A stretch of 64,000 nt of DNA from Calendula officinalis (GCA_963853835.1 OY970832.1:41138063-41202062); one strand, 5' to 3'. Numbered from the stretch's first letter, positions 13,701 through 27,949 are shown. The notes: generated from the letters alone by a model not told the origin. Made by a program: numbers and translations.

Positions 13701-14890
13701 CTTGATCCTTGATCCTTAAGCCTCGAGCCTTGAGCTTGAGCCTTGAGCCGTGAGCGTTAAGCCCTGATCCTTTGAGCCTTGAGCCTTGAACCTTGAGCCT
13801 TGAGCCTTGAGCCTTGAGCTTGAGCCTTGGTGCTTGACCCTTGAGCCATGAGCCTTGAACCTTGACGCTTGAGCCTTGACTTTTGAGCATTGACGCTTGA
13901 GCTGTGACCATTGAGCCTTGAGCTTTGAACCTTGAACCTTGGCCCTTGACTCTTGAGCCATAAGCTTTGAGCCTTGAGCCTTGAGCGTTGAGTGTTGAGC
14001 CTTGAGCGTTGAGCATTGAGTGTTGAGCCTTAAGCCTTGAGCCTTAAACCTTGAGCCTTGAGCCTTGAGCCTCAAGCCTTGAGCCTTGAGCCTTGAACCT
14101 TGACTCTTGAGGCTTGACCCTTGAGCCTTGAGAGTTGAGCCTTTTAGTCGTGAGCGTTGTGCCTTGAGAGTTGATCCTTGAGTGTTGATCGTTGAGTGTT
14201 GAGCCTTGAGGCTTGACCCTTTGAGCCTTGAGCCTTGAGCCTTGAGCTTTGAGCCTTGAGCCTTGAGGCTTAAGCCTTGAGCCTTGAACCTTGAGCCTTA
14301 AGCCTTGATACTTGAGCCTTGATCCTTGAGCCTTGAGCCTTGATCCTTAATCCTTGAGGCTTGAGCCTTGAGCCTTGAGCCATGAGCTTTAAGCCTTGAA
14401 CCTTGAGCCTTGAGCCTTGAGCAATGAGCCTTGAGCCTTGAGCTTTGAACCTTCAGCCTTGACCCTTGAGCGTTGATCCTTGAGCATTGAGTCGTGACCC
14501 TTGAGCCTTGAGCCTTGAACATTGAGCCTTGACTTTTGAGCCTTGAACCTTGAGTCGTGACCCTTGAGCCTCGTGCCTTGAGCCCTGTGCCTTGATCCTT
14601 GAGCTTTGAGTCGTGACCCTTGTGCATTGAGCTTTGAACCTTGAACCTTCAGCGTTGACTCTTGAGCCTTGATCCTTGAGCCTTGAGCCATGAGCCATGC
14701 TCCTTGAGCGTTGAGCCTTGAGCCTCTATCCTTTGAGCCTTGAGCCTTGAACCTTGAGCCTTGACCCTTGAGCCTTGAGCCTTGACTTCTGAGCCTTGAC
14801 CCTTGAGCCGTGACCCTTGAGCCTTGGGCCTTGAGCCTTGAGCCTTGAGCCTTGCGCCTTGAGCCTTGAGCCTTGAGCTTTGAGCCATAA
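7740..14890. repeat. Tandem segmental duplication of about 3.6 kb in the satellite
   Basis: Copy A runs from about 7740 to 11292 and copy B from about 11293 to 14890. Matching landmarks are the CACGTG unit at 7826 and 11381 (offset 3555), GCATTGACGC at 9661 and 13249 (offset 3588), and the variant strings ending at 11024 and 14627 (offset 3603). The offset grows slowly, so small heptamer gains and losses followed the duplication. The junction lies inside a CCATAAGCC-TTGAGCC stretch near 11293; the corresponding stretch recurs near 14885. Confidence 0.85.
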
Positions 14891-17800
14891 GCCTTGAGCC
14901 TTGAGCTTTGAGCCTGGAACATTGAGCCTTGATCCTTGCACCTTGACTCTTGAATCTTGAGCCTTGAGCCTTGAGCCTTGAGTCTTGAGCCTTGATCATT
15001 CAGCGTTGAGCATTGAGCATTGAGCCTTGATTTTAAGCCTTGACCCATGAGCCTTCAGCCTTCAGCCTTAAACCTTGAGCCTTGAGCCTTGAGCCTTGAT
15101 ACTTGAACCTTGAGCCTTTGTGTCATGACCCTTGATCCATGAGCTTTGACCCTTGAGCCTTAACCCTTAACCCTTGAGCCTTGAGCCTTAAGCCTTACTC
15201 CTTGAACCATGAGCCTTAACCGTTGAGCCTTAAGCCTTGACCCTTCAGCCTTGACCCTTCAGCGTTGAGCCTTAAGCTATTAGCCTTGAGCCTGGAGCTT
15301 TGAGCCTGGAACATTGAGCCTTGAACCTTACATATTTACTCTTGAACCTTGAGCATTGAGCCTTGAGCCACGTGCCTTGAGCCTTGAGCCTTTTGCCTTG
15401 ATCCTTTAGCCTTTGGCCTTTGGCCTTGAGCCTTGAGTCTTGAGACTTGATCCTTAAGCCTTGATACTTGAGCCTCGAGCCTTAAGCCTTGATCCTTGAG
15501 CCTCGAGCCTCGAGCCTTGCGCTTTGAGCCTTGACCCTTGAGCCTTGTACCGTGACCATTGTGCTTTGAGCCCTGAGCCTTGATCCTTGAGCTTTGAGTC
15601 GTGACCCTTGAGCCTTGAGCCTTGAACCTTCAACCTTCAGCCTTGACCCTTGACCCTTGAGCCTTGATCCTTGAGCCTTGAGCCTTGAGCCTTGATCCTG
15701 GATCCTTTGAGCCTTGAGCCTTGAGCCTTGAACCTTGAGCCTTGAGCCTTGACTTTTGAGTCTTGACCCTTGAGTCGTGACCCTGGAGCCTTGGGCCGTG
15801 AGCCTTGAGCCTTGAACCTTGAGCCTTGAGCCTTGAGCCTTGAGCCTTGAGTCTTGAACCTCGAGCCTTGACATTTGAGCCTTGACCCTTGAGTCATGAC
15901 CCTTGAGCCTTATGCCTTGAGCGTTGTGCCTTGAGCCATGAGCCTTGATCCTTGAGCTTTGAGCCATGACCCTTGAGCTTTGAGCTTTGAACCTTGAACC
16001 TTGAGCCTTGAGCCTTGATCCTTGAGCCTTGAGCGTTGAGCCTTGAGCCTTGAGCCTTGAGCGTTGAGCCTTGATCCTTTGAGCCTTGAGCCTTGAACCT
16101 TGAGCCTTGAGCCTTGAGCCTTGAGCTTGAGCCTTGGCGCTTGAACCTTGAGCCATGAGCCTTGAGCCTTGAACCTTGACGCTTGAGCCTTGACTTTTGA
16201 GCCTTGACGCTTGAGCTGTGACCCTTGAGCCTTGAGCTTTGAACCTTGACCCTTGACCCTTGACCCTTGAGCCATAAGCTTTGAGCCTTGAGCGTTGAGC
16301 ATTGAGTGTTGAGCCTTGAGCGTTGAGCGTTGAGTGTTGAGCCTTGAGCCTTGAGCCTTGAGCCTTGAGACTTGAGCCTTGAGCCTTGAACCTTGACTCT
16401 TGAGGCTTCAGCCTTGAGAGTTGAGCCTTTTAGTCGTGAGCGTTGAGCCTTGAGAGTTGATCCTTGAGTGTTGATCGTTGAGTGTCGAGCCTTGAGGCTT
16501 GACCCTTTGAGCCTTGAGCCTTGATCCTGAAGCCTTGGACCTTGAGCCTTGAGCCTTGACTTTTAAGCCTTGATCCTTGAGCCTTGAACCTTGACCCTTG
16601 AACCTTGAGCCTTGAGCCCTGAGCCTTAAGCCTTGAGCCTTGAGCCTTGAGCATTGACCCTTGAGCCTTGGGCCTTGATATTTGATCCATGAGCCTTGAG
16701 CCTTGATCCTTAAGCCCGAGCCTTGAGCGTTGAGCCTTAAGCGTTCACCTTGAGCCTTGAGCCTTCATCCTGAGCCTTGAGCGTTGAGCCTTAAGCCTTT
16801 AGCGTTGAGATTGATCGTTGATCCTTTAGCATTGACCCTTGAGCGTTGAGACTTGAGCCTTGATACTTTGAGCCTTGACAGTTGAGCCTGAAGCCTTGAA
16901 CCTTGGGCATTGAGCCTTGTCTTTTGAGCCTTGATCTTTGTGTCGTGACCCTTGAGCCATGAGATTTGACCCTTGAGCCTTAACCCTTAACCCTTGATCC
17001 TTGAGCCTTAAGCCTTAAGCCTTGCTCCTTGAGCCATGAGCCTTGAGCCTTAAGACTTGAGCCTTGAGCCTTGAGCCTTGAGTCTTAAGCTTTAAGCCTT
17101 GAGCCTGGAGCTTTGAGCCTGGAACATTGAGCCTTGAAACTTGCACCTTTACTCTTGAACCTTGAGCCTTGAGCCTTGAGCCATGTGCCTTGAGCCTTGA
17201 GCCTTTTGCCTTGATCCTTGAGTCGTTGGCCTTTGGCCTTGAGCCTTGAGCCTTGACACTTGAGCCTTGATACTTGAGCCTCGAACCTTGAGCATTGAGC
17301 TTTGAGCGTTGAGCCTTGAGCGTTGAGCTTTGAGCGTTGAGCCTTGAGCGTTGAGTGTTAAGCCTTGAGCGTTGTACCTTGACACTTGAGCCTTGAGCCT
17401 TGAGCTTTGAGCCTTGATCCTTGATCCTTGAGCCTTGATACTTGAGCCTCGAGCCTTGAGCCTTGATCCTTGAGCCTTGATACTTGAGCCTCGAGCTTTG
17501 AGCGTTGAGCCTTGAGCCTTTGAGCCTTGAGCCTTGAGCCTTAATCCTTGAGCCATGAGCCTTGGGCCTTGGGCCTTGGGCCTTGAACCTTGAGACTTGA
17601 GCCTTGAGCCTTGAGCTTTGAACCTTGAGCCTTGATCCTTGAGCCTTGATAAATGAGCCTCGAGCCTTGAGCCTTAAGCCTTGAGCCTTGAGCCTTAAGC
17701 CGTGAGCCTTGAGCCTTGAGCCTTGAGCCTTGAGCCTTGATACTTGAGCCTTTCTCCTTGAGCCTTTAGCCTTGATCCTTAATCCTTGAGCCATGAACCT

Positions 17801-18730
17801 TGAGCCTTGAGCCTTGAGGCATGAGCCTTGGGCCATGGGCCTTGAGCCGTAAGCCTTGAGCCTTGAGCCAAGAGCTTTGAGCCTTGAGGCTTGAGCCTTG
17901 AGCTTTGAGCCTTGAGCGTTGATCCTTGAGCATTGAGCCTTGAGCCTTGATCCTTTGAGCCTTGAACGTTGAGCCTGAAGCCTTGAACCTTGGGCATTGA
18001 GCTTTGACTTTTGAGCCTTGATCTTTGTATCGTGACCCTTGAGCCATGAGCTTTGACCCTTGAGCCATGAGCTTTGACCCTTGAGCCTTAACCCTTAACC
18101 CTTGAGCCTTAAGCCTTGCTTCTTGAGCCCTGAGCCTTGAGACCTGAGCCTTGATCCTTAAGCCTTGAGCCTTGAGCCTTGAGACTTGAGCCTTGAGCCT
18201 TGAGCCTTAAGGTTTGAGCCTTGAGCTTTGAGCCTAGAACATTGAGCCTCTAACCTTGCACCTTTACTCTTGAACCTTGAGCTTTGAGCCTTGAGCCATG
18301 TGCTTTGAGCCTTGAGCCTTGATCCTCGAGCCTTTGGCCTTGAGCCTTGAGCCTTGAATCTTGATCCTTGAGCCTTGATACTTGAGCCTCGAGCCATGAG
18401 CCTTGATTCTTTGTTCCTTGATTGTTGAGCCTGAAGCCTTGAACCTTAAGCATTGAGCCTTGACTTTTGAGCCTTGATCCTTGAGCTTCAAACCTTGATC
18501 CTTAATCCTTGAGCCTTGACCCTTGCTCCTTGAGCCTTGAGCCTTGAGCCATGAGCCTTGAGCCTTGAGCCTTGACCCTTGAGCCTTGAGCTTTGAGCCT
18601 TGAGCCTTGGGCCTTGAGCCTTGAGCCTTGAGCCTTGAGCCTTGAGCCTTGACCCTTGAGCCTTGAGCTTTGAGCCTTGATCCATGAGCTTTGAGCCTTG
18701 AGGCTTGAGCCTTGAGCATTGAGCCTTAAG

Positions 18731-18867
18731 CCTTGAGCCTTGAGCCTTGAGCCTTGAGCCTTGAGCCTTGAGCCTTGAGCCTTGAGCCTTGAGCCTTGAG
18801 CCTTGAGCCTTGAGCCTTGAGCCTTGAGCCTTGAGCCTTGAGCCTTGAGCCTTGAGCCTTGAGCCTT
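18731..18867. repeat. Homogeneous run of perfect TTGAGCC units
   Basis: About 19 consecutive identical heptamers with no variant, flanked by TTAAGCC units. Comparable clean runs lie near 252-350, 2941-3048, 12430-12545 and 61597-61671. They contrast with the mixed variants around them and mark local recent expansion or conversion. Confidence 0.85.
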
Positions 18868-21298
18868 AAGCCTTGAGCCTTGAACCTTGAGCCTTAAGCC
18901 TTGACTCTTGAGCCTTGATCCTTGATCAATGAGCGTTGAGCCTTGAACCTTGACGCTTGAACCTTGACCCTTGAGCCTTGATACTTGAGCCTTGATCTTT
19001 GAGCCTTGATCCTTAATCCTTGAGCCTTGAGCCTTGAGCCTTGAACCTTGAGCCTTGAGCCAAGATCCTTGAGCCTTAAGCCTTAAGCCTTGATACTTGA
19101 TCCTTGAGCCTTGACTTTTGAGCCCTGATCTTTGTGTCGTGACCCTTGAGCCATGAGCTTTGACCCTTGAGCCTTAACCCTTAACCGTTGAGCCTTGAGC
19201 CTTGAGCCTTGAGTCTTGAGACTTGATCCTTGAGCCTTGATACTTGAGCCTCGAGCCTTAAGCCTTGATCCTTGAGCCTCGAGCCTTGAGCCTTGAACTT
19301 TGAGCCTTGACCCTTGAGCCTTGAGAATTGAGCCTTGAGCCTTGAGCCTAGAGCCTTGATCCTTTAGCCTTGAGCCTTGAGCCTTGAGCCATGAATCTTG
19401 AGCCTTGAGCCTTGAGCCTTAAGCCTTGAGCCTTGAGCCTTGAGCCTTTGAGCCGTGAGTGTTGAGCCTTGAGCGTTGAGCCTTGAGGCTTAATCCTTTG
19501 AGACTTGAGCCTTGAGCCTGAAGTCTTGATTTGAGCTTTGAACCTTGAACCTTCAGCGTTGACTCTTGAGCCTTGATCCTTAAGCCTTGAGCCATGAGCC
19601 ATGCTCCTTGAGCCTTGAGCCTTGATCCTTTGAGCCTTGAGCCTTGAACCTTGAGCCTTGAGCCTTGACTTCTGAACCTTGACCCTTGAGCCGTGAGCCT
19701 TGAGCCTTGCGCCTTGAGCCTGGAGCCTTGAGCCTTGCGCCTTGAGCCTTGAGCCTTGAGCCTTGATCCTTGAGCCTGGAGCCTTGAGCCTGGAGCCTGG
19801 AGCCTTGAGCTTGGAGCCTTGAGCCTTGAGCCTTGAGCCTTGAGCCTGGAGCCTTGATCCTTTGAGCCTTGACCGTTGAGCCTGAAGCCTTGAACCTTGG
19901 GCATTGAGCCTTGACTTTTGAGCCCTGATCTTTGTGTCGTGACCCTTGAGCCATGAGCTTTGACCCTTGAGCCTTAACCCTTAACCCTTGAGCCTTGAAC
20001 CTTGAGCCTTGAGTCTTGAGACTTGAGCCTTGATACTTGAGCCTCGAGACTTAAGCCTTGATCCTTGATCCTCGAGGCTTGAGCCTTGAACTTTGAGCCT
20101 TGACCCTTGAGCCTTGAGCCTTGAGCATTGAGCCTTGAGCCTAGAGCCTTGAGCCTTGAGCCTTGAGCCTTGAGCCTTGAGCCTTGAGCCTTTGAGACTT
20201 GACCCTTGAGCCTGAAGCCTTGAACCTTAAGCCTTGATCCTTGACTTTTGAGCCTTGATCCTCCAGCCATGACCCTTGAGCCTTGAGCATTGATCCTTGA
20301 ATCTTGAGCCTTCAGCCTTGAGCGTTGAGCCTTGAGACTTGAGCCTTGAGCCTAGAGCCTTGAGCTTTGAGCCTTGAGCCTTGAGCCTTGAGCCTTTAGC
20401 CTTGAGCCTTGAGCCTTGAGCCTTAAGCCTTGAGCCTTGAGCCTTGAGCCTTGATACTTGAGCCTTGATCCTTGAGCCTTGAGCCTTGATCCTTAATCCT
20501 TGGGCCTTGAGCCTTGAGCCTTGAGCCTTGAGCCATGAGCTTTGAGCCTTGCACCTTGAGCCTTGAGACTTGAGCCATGAGCCTTGAGCCTTGGGCTTTG
20601 AACCTTCAGCCTTGACCCTTGAGCATTGATCCTTGAGCCTTGAGCCTTGAGCGTTGATCCTTTGATCCTTGAGCCTTGAGCCTTGAACCTTGACCCTTGA
20701 CTTTTGAGGCTTGAACCTTCAGTCGTGCCCTTGAGCCTTGTGCCTTGAGCCCTGAGCCTTGATCCTTGAGCTTTAAGTCGTGACCCTTGAGCATTGAGCT
20801 TTGAACCTTGAACCTTCAGCGTTGACTCTTGAGCCTTAATCCTTAAGCCTTTAGCCATGATCCATGCTCCTTGAGCCTTGATCCTTTGAGCCTTGAGCCT
20901 TGAGCCTTGAACCTTGAGCCTTGACTTCTGAGCCTTGACCCTTGAGCCGTGAGCCTTGAGCCTTGCGCCTTGAGCCTGGAGCCTTGAGCCTTGAGCCTTG
21001 CGCCTTGAGCCTTGAGCCTTGATCCTTGAGCATGAGGCCTTGATCCTTGAGCCTAGAGCCATGAGCCTTGAGCCTTGAGCCTTGAGCCTTGAGCCTTGTG
21101 CCTTGAGCCTTGAGCCTTGAGCCTTGAGCCTTGAGCCTTGAGCCTTGAGCCTTGACTTTTGAGCCTTGATCCTTGAGCCTTGATACTTGATCCTTGATAC
21201 TTGATCTTTGAGCCTTGAGTCTTGATCCTTGAGCCTCGAGCCTCGTGCCTCGAGCCTAGAGTCTTGAGCCTTGAGCCTCTAGCCTTGAGCCTTAAGCC

Positions 21299-24200
21299 TT
21301 GAACCTAGACTCCTGAGCCTTGACCCTGAGCCTTGAGCGTTGAGCCTTAAGCCTTTAGAGTTAATCCTTGAGCCTTGGGCATTGATCCTTTAGCATTGAT
21401 CCTTAAGCATTGAGCCTTGAGCCTTCATCCTTTGAGCCTTGACCATTGAGCCTTGAACCTTGGGCATTGAGCCTTGACTTTTGAGCCTTGATCTTTGTGT
21501 CGTGACCCTTGAGCCATGAGCTTTGACCCTTGATCCTTAACCCTTAACCCTTGAGAGTTGAGCCTTAAGCCTTACTCCTGAACCATGAGCATTGAGCGTT
21601 GAGCCTTAAGCCTTGACCCTTAAGCCTTGACCCTTCAGCCTTGAGCCTTAAGCTATTAGCCTTGATCCTGGAGCTTCGAGCCTGGAACATTGAGCCTTAA
21701 ACGTTACACCTTTACTCTTGAACCTTGAGTCTTGAGCCTTGAGCCACGTGCCTTGAGCCTTGAGCCTTTTGCCTTGATCCTTTAGCCTTTGGCCTTTGGC
21801 CTTGAGCCTTGAGCCTTGAGCCTTGAGTCTTGAGCCTTGATCCTTGAGCCTCGATACTTGAGCCTCGAGCCTTAAGCCTTGATCCTTGAGCCTCGAGCCT
21901 TGATCCTTCAACTTTGAGCCTTGACCCTTGAACCTTGAGAATTGAGCCTTGAGCCTTGAGCCTTGAGCCTTGAGCCTTGAGCCTTGAGCCTTGAGCCTTG
22001 AGCCTTGAGCCTTGAGCCTTGATCCTTGAGCCTTGAGCCTTGAGCCTTGAGCCTTGAGCCTTTGAGCCTTGAGTGTTGAGCCTTGAGCGTTGAGCCTTGA
22101 GGCTTGCTTTGATCCTTGAATCTTGAGCCTTCAGCCTTGAGCCTTGAGCCTTGAGACTTGATCCTTGAGCCTAGAGCCTTGAGCTTTGAGCCTTGAGCCT
22201 TGAGCCTTGAGCCTTAAGCCTTGAGCCTTGAACCTTGAGCCTTGAGCCTTGATACTTGAGCCTTGATCCTTGAGCCTTGAGCCTTGATACTTAATCCTTG
22301 AGCCTTGAGCCTTAAGCCTTGAGCCTTGAGCCATGAGCCTTAAGCCTTGAACCTTGAGCGTTGAGACTTGAGCCATGAGCCTTGAGCCTTGAGCTTTGAA
22401 CCTTCAGCCTTGACCCTTGAGCATTGATCCTTGAGCCTTGAGCCTTGAGCGGTGATCCTTTGATCCTTGAGCCTTGAGCCTTGAACCTTGAGCCTTGACT
22501 TTTGAGCCTTGAACCGTGAGTCGTGCCCTTGAGCCTTGTGCCTTGAGCCCTGCGCCTTGATCCTTGAGCTTTGAGTCATGACCCTTGAGCATTGAGCTTT
22601 GAACCTTGAACCTTCAGCGTTGACTCTTGAGCCTTGATCCTTGAGCATTGAGCCATGAGCCATGCTCCTTGAGCCTTGAGCCTTGATCCTTTGAGCCTTG
22701 AGCCTTGAGCCTTGAACCTTGATCCTTGAGCCTTAACTTCTGAGCCTTGACCCTTTAGACATGAGCCTTGAGTCTTGGGCCTTGAGCCTGGAGCCTTGAG
22801 CCTTGAGTCTTGAGCCTTGAGCCTTGAACCTAGGCTCCTGAGCCTTGACCCTGAGCCTTGAGCGTTGAGCCTTAAGCCTTTAGTGTTAAGCCTTGAGCCT
22901 TGAGCCTTGGGCATTGATCCTTTACCATTGATCCTTGAGTATTGAGCCTTGAGCCTTCATCCTTTGAGCCTTGACCATTGAGCCTAAAGCCTTGAACCTT
23001 GGGCATTGAGCCTTGACTTTTGAGCATTGATCTTTGTGTCGTGACCCTTGAGCCATGAGCTTTGACCCTCGAGCCTTAACCCTTAACCCTTGAGCCTTGA
23101 GCCTTGAGCCTTAAGCCTTACTCCTAAACCATGAGCCTTGAGCGTTGATCCTTAAGCCTTGACCCTTCAGCCTTGACCCTTCAGCCTCTAGCCTTATGCT
23201 ATTAGCCTTGAGCCTGGAGCTTTAAGCCTGGAACATTGAGCCTTGAACCTTACACCTTTACTCTTGAACCTTGAGTCTTGAGCCTTGAGCCACGTGCCTT
23301 GAGCCTTGAGCCTTTTGCCTTGATCCTTTAGCCTTTGGCCTTTGGCCTTGAGCCTTGAGCCTTGAGCCTTGAGTCTTGAGCCTTGATTCTTGAGCCTTGA
23401 TACTTGAGCCTCGAGCCTTAAGACTTGATCCTTGAGCCTCGAGCCTTGATCCTTCAACTTTGAGACTTGACCCTTGAGCCTTGAGCATTGAGCCTTGAGC
23501 CTTGAGCCTAGAGCCTTCAGCCTTTAGCCTTGAGCCTTGAGCCTTGAGCCTTGAGTCTTGAGCCTTGAGCCTTGAGCCTTTGAGCCGTGAGTGTTGAGCC
23601 TTGAGCATTGAGCCTTGAGGCTTGCTTTGATCCTTGAATCTTGAGCCTTCAGCCTTGAGCCTTGAGCCTTGAGACTTGATCCTTGAGCCTAGAGCCTTGA
23701 GCTTTGAGCCTTGAGCCTTAAGCCTTGATCCTTGAGCCTTGAGCCTTGATCCTTGAGCCTTGAGCCTTGATTTTTAAGCCTTGACCCTTGAGTCATGACC
23801 CTTGATCCCTGACCCTTGAGCTTTGAATCTTGAACCTTGACCCTTAAACCTTGATCGTTGAGCCTTGAGCCTTAAGACTTGAGACTTGAGCCTTCAGCCT
23901 TGAGCCTTGAGCCTTGAGCATTGATCCTTGAGCCTTGAGCCTTCAGCCTTGAGCCTTGAGCATGGATCCTTCAACCTTGAGCCTTTACTCTTGAGCGTTG
24001 AGCGTTGAGCGTTGAGCCTTGAGCCTTGAGCCTTGAGCCTTGAGCCTTGAGCCTTGACATTTCAGCCTTAAGCCATGAGACGTGACCCTTGAGTCTTGAG
24101 CATTGAACCTTGAGCCTTGAACCTTGACTCTTGAACCTTGAACCTTGAGCCTTGAGCCTTGACGCATGAGCCTTTAGCCATGATTTTTGAGCCTTGACCT

Positions 24201-26700
24201 ATGAGTCTTGACCCTTGAGCCGTGACCCTTGAGCCTTGAGCCTTGATCCTTAATCCTTGAGCCTTGAGCCTTGAGCCTTGAGCCATGAGCTTTAACCCTT
24301 GAACCTTGAGCCTTGAGACTGGAGCCATGAGCCTTGAGCCTTGAGCTTTGAACCTTCAGCCTTGACCCTTGAGCATTGATCCTTGAGCCTTGAGCCTTGA
24401 GCGTTGATCCTTTGATCCTTGAGCCTTGAGCCTTGAACCTTGAGCCTTGACTTTTGAGCCTTGAACCGTGAGTCTTTCCGTTGAGCCTTGTGCCTTGAGC
24501 CCTGATCGTTGATCCTTGAGCTTTGAGTCGTGACCGTTGAGCATTGAGCTTTGAACCTTGAACCTTCAGCGTTGACTCTTGAGCCTATATCCTTGAGCGT
24601 TGAGCCATGAGCCATGCTCCTTGAGCCTTGAGCCTTGATCCTTTGAGCCTTGAGCCTTGAGCCTTGAACCTTGAGCCTTGACTTCTGAGCCTTGACCCTT
24701 GAGCCATGAGCCTTGAGTCTTGGGCATTGAGCCTGGAGCCTTGAGCCTTGAGCCTTGAGCCTTGCGCCTTGAGCCTTGAGCCTTGATCCTTGAGCCTGGA
24801 GCCTTGAGCCTTGAGCCTGGAGCCTTGAGCCTTGAGCCTTGACTTTTGAGCCTTGATCCTTGAGCCTTGATACTTGATCCTTGAGCCTTGAGTCTTGATC
24901 CTTGAGCCTCGAGCCTCGAGCCTAGAGTATTGAGCCTTGAACCTTGAGCCTTGAGCCTTGACTTCTGAGCCTTGACCCTTGAGCCATGAGCCTTGAGTCT
25001 TGGGCCTTGAGCCTGGAGCCTTGAGCCTTGAGCCTTGCGCCTCTAGCCTTGAGCCTTGAGCCTTGAACCTAGGCTCCTGATCCTTGACGCTGAGCCTTGA
25101 GCGTTGAGCCTTAAGCCTTTAGTGTTAAGCCTTGAGCCTTGAGCATTTGGCATTGATCCTTTACCATTGTTCCTTGAGCATTGAGCCTTGAGAGTTCATC
25201 CTTTGAGCCTTGACCATTGAGCCTGAAGCCTTGAACCTTGGGCATTGAGCCTTGACTTTTGAGCCTTGATCTTTGTGTCGTGACCCTTGAGCCATGAGCT
25301 TTGACCCTCGAGCCTTAACCCTTAACCCTTGAGCCTTGAGCCTTGAGCCTTAAGCCTTACTCCTGAACCATGAGCCTTGAGCGTTGAGCCTTAAGCCTTG
25401 ACCCTTCAGCCTTGACCCTTCAACCATGAGCCTTAAGCTATTAGCCTTGAGCCTGGAGCTTTGAGCCTGGAACATTGAGCCTTGAACCTTACACCTTTAC
25501 TCTTGAACCTTGAGTCTTGAGCCTTGAGCCACGTGCCTTGAGCCTTTTGCCTTGATCCTTTAGCCTTTGTCCTTTGGCCTTGAGCCTTGAGCCTTGAGTC
25601 TTGAGCCTTGATCCTTGAGCCTTGATACTTGAGGCTCGAGCCTTAAGCCTTGATCCTTGAGCCTCGAGCCTTTGGCCTTGAACTTTGAGCCTTGACCCTT
25701 GAGCCTTGAGCAATGAGCCTTGAGCCTTTAGCCTAGAGCCTTGAGCCTTTAGCCTTTAGCCTTTAGCCTTTAGCCTTGAGCCTTGAGCCTTGAGCCTTGA
25801 GCCTTGAGCCTTAAGCCTTGAGCCTTGAGCCTTGAGCCTTTGAGATGTGAGTGTTGTGCCTTGAGCGTTGAGCCTTGAGGCTTGATCCTTTGAGACTTGA
25901 GCCTTGAGCCTGAAGCCTTGAACCTTAAGCCTTGAGCCTTGACTTTCGAGCCTTGATCCTTCAGCCATGACCCTTGAGCCTTGAGCTTTGATCCTTGAAT
26001 CTTGAGCCTTCAGCCTTGAGCCTTGAGACTTGAGCCTTGAGCCTAGAGCTTTGAGCTTTGAGCCTTGAGCCTCGAGCCTTGAGCCTTAAGCCTTGAACCT
26101 TGACCCTTGAGCCTTGAGCCTTGAGCCTTGAGCCTTGAGCCTTGAACCTTGATACTTGAGCCTTGATCCTTGAGCCTTGAGCCTTGATCCTTAATCCTTG
26201 AGCCTTGAGCCTTGAGCCTTGAGCCATGAGCTTTAAGCCTTGAACCTTGAGCCTTGAGACTTAAGCCATGAGCCTTGAGCCTTGAGTTTTGAACCTTCAG
26301 CCTTGACCCTTGAGCATTGATCCTTGAGCCTTGAGCCTTGAGCCCTGAGTCGTGACCCTTGAGCCTTGAGTCGTGCCCTTGAGCCTTGTGCCTTGAGCCC
26401 TGAGCCTTGATCCTTGAGCTTTGAGTCGTGACCCTTGAGCATTAAGCTTTGAACCTTGAACCTTCAGCGTTGACTCTTGATCCTTGATCTTTGAGCCTTG
26501 AGCCATGAGCCATGCTCCTTGAGCCTTGAGCCTTGAGCCTTGATCCTTTGAGCCTTGAGCCTTGAACCTTGAGCCTTGACTTCTGAGCCTTGACCCTTGA
26601 GCCGTGAGCCTTGAGCCTTGGGCCTTGAGCCTGGAGCCTTGAGCCTTGAGCCTTGAGCCTTGAGCCTTGAGCCTTAAGCCTTGAGCCTTGACTTTTGAGC
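21299..26700. repeat. Higher-order repeat block, units of about 1.5-2.2 kb
   Basis: A distinctive start string (CTCCTGAGCC followed by TTGACCCTGAGCC) occurs near 21310, 22838 and 25075. It is followed in each copy by the same landmarks: GTGTCGTGACCC, TTAACCCTTAACCC, and the CACGTG unit at 21745, 23291 and 25530. Spacing is about 1546 and 2239 bp, so three copies are present with internal length change. The same landmark order appears, less regularly, elsewhere between 1 and 34 kb. Confidence 0.75.
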
Positions 26701-27949
26701 CTTGAGCCTTATACCTTGACCCTTGTGCTTTGAGCCCTGAGCCTTGATCCTTGAGCTTTGAGCAGTGACCCTTGAGCTTTGAACCTTGAACCTTGAACCT
26801 TCAGGCTTGACCCTTGAGCCTTGATCCTTTAGCCTTGAGCCTTGAGCCTTGAGCCTTGAGCCTTGAGCCTTGATCCTTGATCCTTTGAGCGTTGAGCCTT
26901 GAGCCTTGAGCCTTGAGCCTTGAGCCTTGAGCCTTGAGCCTTGAGCCTTGAGCGTTGAGCCTTGAGCCTTGAGCCTTGAGCCTTGAGCCTTGAGCCTTGA
27001 GCCTTGAGCTTTGAGCCTTGAGCTTGAGCCTTGACGCTTGAGCCTGGAGCCATGAGACATGAGCCATGAGCCTTGAACCCTGAGCATTGAGCCTTCACTT
27101 TTGAGCCTTGATGCTTGAGTTGTGACCCTTGAGCATTGAGCGTTGAGCGTTGAGTGTTGAGCCTTGAGCGTTGAGCGTTGAGTGTTGAGGCTTGAGCCTT
27201 GAGGCTTGAGCCTTGAGGCTTGAGGCTTGAGCCTTGAGCCTTGAGCCTTGACTCTTGAGGCTTGACCCTTGAGACTTGAGAGGTGAGCCTTTTAGTCATG
27301 AGCGTTGAGCCTTGACAGTTGATCCTTGAGTGTTGATCGTTGAGTGATGAGCTTTGAGGCTTGACCCTTTGAGCCTTGAGCCTTGATCCTGAAGCCTTGA
27401 ACCTTGAGCCTTGAGCCTTGCCTTTTAAGCCTTGATCCTTGAGCCTTAAACCTTGACCCTTGACACTTGAACCTTGACCCTTGAGCTTTGAGCCTTGAGC
27501 CTTAAGCCTTAAGCCTTGAGCCTTGAACCTTGACCGTTGAGCCTTGACCCTAGAGCCTTGAGCGTTGATCCTTTGAGCCGTGAGTGTTGAGCCTTGAACG
27601 TTGATCATTGAGCGTTGATCGTTGAGAGTTGAGCCTTGACTTTTGAGCCTTGATCCTTGACTTTTGAGCCTTGATCCTTGAGCCATGACCCTTGAGCCTT
27701 GAGCTTTGAACCTTGAGCCTTAAGCCTTGAGCTTTGAGCCTTGAGCCTTGATCCTTGAGCCTTGAGCCTTGAGCCTTGAGCCTTGAGCCTTGAGCCTTGA
27801 GCCTTGAGCCTTGAGCATTGACCCTTGAGCCTTGAGCCTTGATACTTGATCCATGAGCCTTGAGCCTTGATCCTTAAGCCCGAGCCTTGAGTGTTGAGTC
27901 TTAAGCGTTCACCCTGAGCCTTAAGCATTGAGCCTGTAGCCTTCAGCCT

